From Girardinichthys multiradiatus (taxonomy: Eukaryota; Chordata; Actinopteri; Cyprinodontiformes; Goodeidae), in assembly GCF_021462225.1 (NCBI RefSeq), contig NC_061794.1:47292414-47356413 (forward strand): 64,000 bases of DNA, read 5' to 3'. A program made the translations under genes and the position numbers. The notes beneath the pieces were generated by a model that saw nothing but the letters and a program-made list of their open reading frames with translations, had not been told where the DNA came from and did not search any database. Every line of letters starts with the position of its first letter. Within the stretch, counting starts at the first letter, position 1. Of the stretch, positions 56,394 through 64,000 are shown piece after piece.

Positions 56394-57065
56394 TTCAATT
56401 CAATTCAGTTTTATTTATATAGTGCCAATTCACAACACATGTTGTCTCAAGGTTCTTCACAACAGTCAGGTTCATACATTCCAATTAATCGTAACTATTG
56501 AACAGTTCAGTCAGATTCAGTTATTTATTCAAATTGGATAAAACGTTTTTCTGTCTAAGGAAACCCAGCAGATTGCATCCAGTCAGTGACTTGCAGCATT
56601 CACTCCTCCTGGATGAGCATGTAGAGACAGTGGACAGTCACTGGTGTTGACTTTGCAGCAATCCCTCATACTGAGCATGCATGTAGCGACAGTGGAGAGG
56701 AAAAACTCCCTTTTAACAGGAAGAAACCTCCAGCAGAACCAGAACCAGACTCAGTGTGAGCGGCCATCTGCCACGACCGACTGGAGGTTTGAGAGAACAG
56801 AGCAGAGATACAAAGAGAACAAAGAAGCACTGATCCAGGAGTACTTTCTATGGGAAGGAAAAGTAAATGTTAATGGATGTAGCTCCTTTAGTCGTTTCAT
56901 CTAGAAAAAAAGAACAGATAAACTCTGAGACAGTTTTCAAGGTTAGAGTCTGAAAGAGAGAACATAGAGTTAGTTACAGTAGAAGCTCAGTCAGTAGCCA
57001 TGTCTAGGAGACAGAAAGGGTTAAACACTGAAAGACAGGGCTATGTGGATCATTGGTAGAAGGTG
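56394..57065 (+). repeat. Dispersed repeat family X, copy 3
   Basis: Long match to 18880-19560: CAATTCACAACACATG, GAGCATGTAGAGACAGTGGA, GAGGAAAAACTCCC, CAGCAGAACCAGAACCAGAC and CATCTGCCACGACCGACTGG. No coding capacity. Confidence 0.85.
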
Positions 57066-57319
57066 AGCATTAAGTTGTTGCCAGCAGAAGCTCGGACGAT
57101 GCCCCTCTCCAGAAAGGTGTCACAGGTAGATACAGAGTCAGGCCAGGTGTAGCTTCGAAGAGGGTGAAAGTGCAAATTTTCTGTAACATTGTTTTTGTTA
57201 AATATACGTTTTTTCTAAAGTGTTAACTTGTATTCTCTTCATACTTCTGCCTCTCTCTCTTGTTTATTTCGTTTCCGTCTCTGTGACCATTGCAATTAAA
57301 ATAATCCCAGCGCATTTCT

Positions 57320-57480
57320 AAAAAAGTTTTTTTATATGTATCAAGCAAAGCATCATAGTGTTAGTCGTAATGCTCCACTTGTGAAAGTAAATCTGTTTCT
57401 GGCTCCTTCTTGGAACTTAGACAACAATTTTGAGCTACTCTGCCAAACAGGACACGTTAAAAAAAAACAGAACCAGTTTG
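57320..57480 (+). repeat. Dispersed repeat family Y, copy 3
   Basis: Matches 34925-35100: TTTTATATGTATCAAGCAAAG, AGTGTTAGTCGTAATGCTCC, ACTTGTGAAAGTAAATCTG and AAACAGGACACG. Confidence 0.6.
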
Positions 57481-57484
57481 TTCC

Positions 57485-58121
57485 AGACACAGCCATGATG
57501 GGTCGTATTTACCATCAATGCCTGTTGATGCATATTGCAAACATAGTTTATTAGGGATTGGATTGTGGTCAGAGTTATGCCCAGTTATGATTAATTTTGC
57601 GAATCTCTGTGCCTACATTTATGTCTGTTTATGTGCTGCATATAATTTCTTCTGCAGGAAAGGAAAAATGGAAGGTGCTGCTGCAGAAGACTTGAGACTG
57701 GGGTGAAGATTGACTTTCCAGTAGGACAACCACCCTAAACATACAGCCAGAGATACAATAGTAAGGATAAAATCAGTGGTGTCTAACTCCAGTCTTCAGG
57801 GTCTGGAACTGCAGGTTTTGGATGTATCCTCGCTCCAACATGGCTGATTCAGGCCTCCTCATGTCACAAGGTTCTGCTCCATTCGTTCAAACAATATATC
57901 TTAAATTAGAATCTGCTTGATGGCTAAAACACAATTAGATTTTCTTACCATGGCTAATTGTATATAAATCCAGTCAGTAAGGGGTTAACATATGCCATAA
58001 ATTAGGCTGCAGCTGAAATACAGACTGACGAAAAGGGGAGGAGGGGTGTTTTACGTCATGTTTAACCTTTGATTTAAAAAGCAAGACATGAGAAAAGAAG
58101 CAGCAGGAAATCAATCTCAAC
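57485..58121. other. Upstream of gene F, promoter not defined
   Basis: About 640 bp before the gene F start. No repeat or exon recognised. A TATA box could not be assigned. Confidence 0.35.
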
Positions 58122-61100
58122 ATGACTGTTGCTCTGATCTTCTTATTCCTCTGTGAGTACGTTTTCTTCTCCTGTCTTACATAATCAGATAAATTTATCA
58201 AATCTAGCCTCAATAAATGACTTTTAATAATCGTATGGTTCGCTCTGCAAAGAGAGGTGGTGTTCTGTGATCAGGTTGAGTTGGTCTCTCACACATTCAC
58301 GGCTTTTATCAGTTTAATGAATTTCCTTCAGTATTTAATACGAGCTGAAATATAACGATGATGCATCAATGTACAAATAGCAGGATCCTAAAATAATGTT
58401 TAGTCCAAATAAATTTTTGTTCTGTAATCAGAAGTCACAGTTTCTCTCTTATTAGGGCTATGAGCTTTAAACAAGTTACGGGTTGTTGCAATTATCTTTG
58501 ACATTTTGTTCTGTATTTCTTTTTCAAAGAAAAAGAAAAAATTTCATTGTCAGAAAAAATGTTTTTACTGAGAACCTGGAAAACAGTTTTAGGCATCCTG
58601 ATGACCTTTTAAACAACGGCGAAAGAGTTTATTCTCCGTATTTGGGAGGAGATGGTCTAAATTTCTAACTATAATTATAATCCATGATTAAAGTATGCAC
58701 AATATATGAAAATAAAGGTATTTATAAAGCATATTTTAAACCAAACAGGGTAAAACAAATCAGAAACATTTATTACAATAAACTAGAGGATCACATGAGA
58801 TAAAAAGAGATATTGCACATTTTTAGGATAAATACAACAAAATTACATGTTGAGGTCAAAACTCCTTCAGGATTGAAAGCCAAAGAGGAAACCTGAGTTT
58901 CCAGGAGATTTTTAAAGCTGTCTAATGTTTAAGCGTTCTTTATCGGCATCCGTAAATGTTCCAGAGAGAAGGTTCTGTTACTGCGAAGGCGCCGTGAAAT
59001 AAAGCATGAAGGCACTGCTGGATAAAAATGGATTGCTCCAACATTCTGAGCCATGCAGAACAGATGAATCGCTATTATTTCTGTCAGAAATAATCAGAAA
59101 GGATCAGAATATTTGTGGACCTTGCAGGAAATGGTCAGAACTTACTTTGAGGTGATGAGAAGAAGCTGGTTGCAGATCTGCTCTGCTGACACAGGAACCA
59201 GAACCTTCTTCTCTTGTCAAACAATTTGTCCATTCAATCTCCTCAGTTTAGGATGAAATTTTCATAAAAAATAAAATTTATAAAAATGTGGGAAATTATC
59301 TTTATTCTTTAAATAATCAAGTGAAAATAAAATGTAATCAAACCTTTCTTCTAATTGCTGAGCAGCTTTCTGGTGATGAGCTCCAGGTATTTTAGGTTGA
59401 AAGGGATCCTTGCCATCACCATAATCTTTAGCTTACTCCATAGACTCTATACCAGATTCAGTCCAGATACTAGACTCTGACTGGCCCGCTCCTACATGAA
59501 AGATCAGGGGTGTGAATACTTTAGGCTTAGCTGGAGGTACCTCTGGTCATAAAAGCATCCCAACATAATTCATTCAATGTTAGGAAGAGTGCCTGTTTAA
59601 AAGTTAGAAAAGATACAAAATTTAAACTCTGGCTGCTTCTATTCCTGCTCATGAAGGACAACTGAGAACAGCAGTATGGGTTCCACATTTGCTCTAAGGT
59701 GGACAGAGTTCATGTATGTAATGTTGAAACAGATCTTGTGGTTTCCTTGTGGTTTCTCTCAACAGGCTCTGATCCACCTTATTGTTCTTCTCTGCAGCTC
59801 TGCAGGTCACCAACAGCCCTTCTGTCAATGCACTGAAACAGTTACATGGAGCAGCTGGAGAAGACTTCTCGGTGACATGTGGCCTCTCTTTCTCTGAAAC
59901 CTGGAAGATCTTCTGCAGGGAAAGCTGTGAAGAAGGAAACATTCTGATTCAAACCAGAGAGAAAGCAGCTCAGAGAGAACGATACAGCATTAAACATGTT
60001 AAAAATCATTTATCAGACGTTTACATTTTATTTGTGAACATCTCAAAACTAAGTGAGTCCGACTCAGGAATGTACACATGTGGTTTGGGCGACTCTTTGT
60101 CCTCGGTGACCTACCAGGATTTCAAACTCGTTGTTGTTGGAAAAGGTGAGTTTCTGTTGAAGCTGCTGAGATGTTTTTATCTCTGAAGGACTGAAGGAGG
60201 GTTTTATAGGAGTTGCAGATGGAAGCTGGTTATTTTCATCCATATTATGTATAATTAACTAACTGAAACCCTGAGGCACGTGAACCCAGAGCTATGTGAC
60301 CTGCTGAGGAGATAATTCAGCCATCTGTCCCTGTCCTCAGGGTGTCAGTGTTCTGCCACACTTAGAGACTGACATATAGACCCAAAAGTTCAACTTTGGT
60401 CTTGTCTGAAAAGAGAACCGTTTTAAGATGAGACCTGCTGCTTTCTTCCAACAAAACTTTCTTCTCACCATTCTTCAATTAAGAGCAAATCAGCAGATCC
60501 TCCAATCCATCTCTGAGGAATCCATCTTTATTTTCCTCATCTGTGTTTGTTTGTATCTGTCAGTCGAGCTGTGTCACTTAATCACATCTAAATCTACCAT
60601 CTTGTCTTTGCATTTTGTCAGCATCTGGCTCATCCACCTCCAGGTCAAATCCAGTTCATTTAACTTCCCCCCCAGCAGCCACACTGAGTTTAAACTACAG
60701 TTCAGACAGTCTCACACCTTCAGCTTCCTCTGAAACCACCAATCATTCAGTTGTGAACCAGGAGGAGGTGCCAACATCTGAAGGTACATCCAACCACTCA
60801 GCTTTTCTTTAATCAACCTTTACAACCTTGAATTTGTTCCCAACACATTCTGTTGAGGAAGTTTAACAGAAAATATGCTAAAGATTAATATTTTTATAAG
60901 ATTTTACTCTCCTTGCTCTGTACCTATTATTTTGGAACACAAAAAGTCTTCAAACTGCTCCATCCTGTGTACCGTCTCTGTTTGCATCTGAAGACATGTT
61001 GTTTGTATGCAAAAAGAAACTCATCACCATGTTTTGTGTCCAACGTTCTTTAGAAATGTCTGCAGAGCTTCTGCTGGTTGTGGCTCTGACTGTGACCATA

Positions 61101-63143
61101 TCTGGCATCCTGTTATCTGGGGCTCTGCTGGTTTTCTGCAGAAGAAGGTGTCATAAGCATCTGACAGGTAAACAACAGGAAACAGATCATTTTGTGGTTT
61201 AAGGGGCAACTAAAAACCAATAAAAAGAAGGGGAAAGATCAGCTGCGGCACGTGAGAAACAACGTTTCATATAGGAAGCAGTCTGAGTGGAACTTGCTGA
61301 TGGAGTTGGACACATGGATCTGCAGCTGGGCTATGAAACCAAAGGGAGAACCACATTTCTATAGCTTCTGTCTGAGACGGTGTGCATCTATCTGCCAAAG
61401 AACAGCCCCGTTAGCTGCAAGAGTTAAGGCTCATTCAGTTGCTGACACTGAACAGAGAGCATCTGGGCAGACTTTTACACTTTGAAATAAACAGCAGTAT
61501 ATGCAAGTTCAGGCTTCCGATGTGATCGTCTCACAGTGGTCCGTACATACAGACATGATTCTGCATGATTCCTTCGGATAGGGAGTAATGAACCGTCATC
61601 TCCCAGTATTGCCCCCAAAGTGAGGTTATCAGAACCAGGGAGTGAAAGCAAGACCACCTGCACCACGGTGAACTGATCTGTGCTCAGTGCACTGCAGCCC
61701 CAGTCGGCCATCAAGTGACTCAAACATAAGACTGGGTTTAGAAGCAGTGTACTGGGCTCACCACGTCCCATGTGAAAGAGAACAAAGGTCACTTTCATAC
61801 TGCAGTGAGAACTGTCTCCATGACAAATAAAATAAAACCTTGTGTAGAACAAGCTCCATCCATGTTTCATCAACTCTGATGGGTTTCACTGTTCATGATG
61901 CTGCCACCACCATGTTCCAGTATAGGGTTGATGAGTTCAGGATGAGGTGCAGCTCCCCCAGAGTTACCATGGGCCCGATGGCTGGTTTCATGATTAATGC
62001 TCTCCTCGGCCAGGTTGCTTTCTCTGGCACTGTCGAACAGCCAATGATCACTCTTCAGTCAGGGTTAAGGTGCTCCATGTGACCACAGCCAGCCAATCAC
62101 GTCCCAGGAAGCACTAGATGTCTATGCCAAACCCGGGGTCATTTTTAATAAAAGCCCTCAGTGACAGGAAAAGCAAAGACGGTGAGTCAAATAGTTTACA
62201 AGCTGTATGCAGAACAACGCCTTTTGTCCCATCCCAGTTTCTGCAGTGTAAAGAAATGACTGGTTGCTATGGTAATGGTACGTACAGTTTCAGCATGCAT
62301 CAGTTGGTCATCCTCATTCTTCCTTGTTTGTCTGCATGATATTTAAAGCTACCACAGAGGCAGCATTTACACAGTGTAAGACGTTGGCAGGCAGATTCAT
62401 CCAAACACAGCGCTTTAAGTATTTAGGTTTATGAAGGAAATTAATAACTTGTCCCTTTATGGGATGTTCTGCATTCTGCATGGTTGGAACAGGAGTCAAA
62501 TTTTACAGGATCAGATTATGTTTCCCTATTGCCTCAATATATAGTTTTTATAATTTGTTTAGTTAACATGCTACATAGAGGGAATCTAATGAAAATGAAC
62601 TGTGTATTTTAACAACAAAAATCTTTTGTTTAGCAGTGCATGATGTCAGCCTTGCTTATTTTGTGTTTTTATCTTTATATACCTAAGCTGGACATGACTC
62701 CTGCTGGGTGGACCCTGTTTACTGATTGAACGATTTGTGTCTCAGAGGCAGGACTGAATGTTGGTATCGCTGGGTTTTTATCTGTTATTTCACCAACGTT
62801 GATGTCTAACTCTTATCTGTAACTTAAATGCCTTCAGGTGCGACTGCAGGAGGCTCAGACAGAACTGACCAGCAGGTAATGAATCGGTCTCAGTTTAGGC
62901 TGAAGGATGGCTACTGGAAAACAGAAAAATAAATCAGATCTTGAATCTGCAAACTTTAAAATGCTATGTATTTGAAAATGTGAATCAACATAAATGTGTA
63001 AAATAAAGGCCAGTGATGATTGAATTAAATAATGAAAGTTTGACTATTTTGTTTTTGTTTTTTAGAGCTCTGTATATGAAAATCATCCCTGTGGAGAACT
63101 GATTTACCATAATGTCAAACCTGTCAACAGGACCAAGAAGTAG
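58122..63143 (+). CDS. Gene F: CD300/pIgR-like receptor, single Ig domain, ITIM-like tail
   Basis: Six exons join in frame to 252 codons: 58122-58152 (signal, MTVALIFLFL), 59798-60145 (Ig: IFCRESC, DSGMYTCGLG), 60622-60783 (Ser/Thr stalk), 61066-61167 (membrane, LLLVVALTVTISGILLSGAL), 62838-62875 and 63066-63143 (tail, stop TAG). All borders are GT-AG; phase 1 up to the 38-nt exon, then phase 0. An alternative membrane acceptor at 61053 would add four residues. The tail has SSVYENH and ELIYHNV (ITIM-like; also a YxN site). Tail exon lengths and motifs match gene A (final exon 78 nt in both), so A and F form one subtype. No second Ig exon lies between 60146 and 60621. Introns hold old Tc1 fragments only. 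I infer an inhibitory leukocyte receptor. Confidence 0.82.
60340..60480 (-). repeat. Tc1-like relic fragment (family Z)
   Basis: The plus strand has AAAAGTTCAACTTTGGTCTTGTCTGAAAAGAGAA, a block usual in reverse-oriented fish Tc1 relics. It lies in the intron after the Ig exon of gene F. Confidence 0.5.
61860..62060 (-). repeat. Tc1-like relic fragment (family Z)
   Basis: Contains CATGATGCTGCCACCACCATG (reverse of the GGGSIMLWG transposase block), then CAGAGTTACCATGGGCC and TTAATGCTCTCCT as at 18560-18620. It lies in the gene F intron 61168-62837, where nothing else is recognised. Confidence 0.65.
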
Positions 63144-63393
63144 AACTGTGCCTGAAAAACTCAGAACATCCACATGAGACCCTGAATTTGGACCTGGATT
63201 CTGTCTCTGGACCTCAGAGCTGCCTTATGTTCACGGTTGCTGTAGCCTGCTTTAAAATAGGAAATATAACATTTAAACAACATGAGTCACTGAGAAAAAT
63301 GATTTTGACTATGAAGGTTTTTGAGAAATTGTTTCACCTCTGTATGTGTCTTGGTCCTGAGGTGTTTGGGGTTTCATTTCTGTTGAGTGTGTA

Positions 63394-64000
63394 CAGGTCC
63401 TTCTCAAAAAATTAGCATATTGTGATAAAGTTCATTATTTTCCATAATGTCATGATGAAAATTTAACATTCATATATTTTAGATTCATTGCACACTAACT
63501 GAAATATTTCAGGTCTTTTATTGTCTTAATACGGATGATTTTGGCATACAGCTCATGAAAACCCAAAATTCCTATCTCACAAAATTAGCATATCATTAAA
63601 AGGGTCTCTAAACGAGCTATGAACCTAATCATCTGAATCAACGAGTTAACTCTAAACACCTGCAAAAGATTCCTGAGGCCTTTAAAACTCCCAGCCTGGT
63701 TCATCACTCAAAACCCCAATCATGGGTAAGACTGCCGACCTGACTGCTGTCCAGAAGGCCACTATTGACACCCTCAAGCAAGAGGGTAAGACACAGAAAG
63801 AAATTTCTGAACGAATAGGCTGTTCCCAGAGTGCTGTATCAAGGCACCTCAGTGGGAAGTCTGTGGGAAGGAAAAAGTGTGGCAGAAAACGCTGCACAAC
63901 GAGAAGAGGTGACCGGACCCTGAGGAAGATTGTGGAGAAGGGCCGATTCCAGACCTTGGGGGACCTGCGGAAGCAGTGGACTGAGTCTGGAGTAGAAACA
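63394..64000 (+). mobile_element. Tc1/mariner transposon, copy 3, cut by window edge
   Basis: The left end CAGGTCCTTCTC is preceded by TA (63392-63393). The left inverted repeat is nearly identical to copies 1 and 2. The right part lies outside the window. It starts 250 bp after the gene F stop and may sit in its 3' UTR or just beyond. Confidence 0.95.
63722..64000 (+). CDS. Tc1 transposase, partial at window edge
   Basis: ATG at 63722 and an open frame to the last base (93 codons). It differs from copy 1 by few substitutions, such as KEISERIG for KDISERIG and DLRKQW for DLGKQW. It covers the first helix-turn-helix and the basic GRKR stretch. Whether the catalytic part is intact cannot be seen here. 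Confidence 0.9.
   Translation, partial: MGKTADLTAVQKATIDTLKQEGKTQKEISERIGCSQSAVSRHLSGKSVGRKKCGRKRCTTRRGDRTLRKIVEKGRFQTLGDLRKQWTESGVET

Noticed and set aside
1..64000. CRISPR array, operon or phage content
   Set aside because: Spliced vertebrate immune-type genes and fish transposons dominate; the tandem repeats found are micro- or minisatellites without spacer structure.

Overview
This is vertebrate nuclear DNA, almost certainly from a teleost fish. Genes are split into short exons with GT-AG (twice GC-AG) introns. The intervening DNA is AT-rich and full of fish-type repeats: Tc1 elements with DD34E transposases, L2-like and other non-LTR retrotransposons, tRNA-derived SINEs, solo LTRs and CA/AGT microsatellites. 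Nothing here is bacterial or plasmid-like. I cannot name the species.

The window is a cluster of paralogous type I receptors of the CD300 / CMRF35-like / polymeric-Ig-receptor-like family. I rebuilt the genes exon by exon. The usual plan is a signal-peptide exon, one or two V-type Ig exons with an extra Cys pair, a Ser/Thr-rich stalk exon, a transmembrane exon, then short cytoplasmic exons ending in tyrosine motifs. Most junctions are phase 1, switching to phase 0 in the tail. On the minus strand, left to right, lie gene A (64-8558, 333 aa, tail motif LIYQNI), gene B (16898-24094, damaged second Ig exon, ITIM VIYAKV), a relic gene (25240-25872), gene C (30230-40653, 382 aa, ITIM exon cut off by a stop), an orphan signal exon (about 45055-45098) and gene E (45224-54331, 421 aa, ITIMs SNYTEV and VVYSAL). 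On the plus strand, head to head with E, is gene F (58122-63143, single Ig domain, motif LIYHNV). A and F share the same tail design. B, C and E share another.

Transposons fill the introns and the spacers. One Tc1 family has three copies: an intact 334-codon copy in intron 1 of A, a broken copy in intron 1 of C, and a copy running off the right edge just after F. A second Tc1-like element (43322-44675) carries an L2 3' tail inside it. There is also an L2-like reverse transcriptase ORF in intron 1 of E, a solo LTR with a 5-bp target duplication (54875-55788), a 760-bp foldback element (35241-36000), a decayed THAP-type exon and several older LINE and Tc1 relics.

The neighbouring genes probably make myeloid or mucosal immune receptors that differ mainly in their cytoplasmic signalling exons. 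The locus shows birth-and-death evolution: relic exons, shifted splice sites and lost tails sit next to apparently functional paralogues. No expression or database evidence was available. All functions are inferred from sequence motifs.
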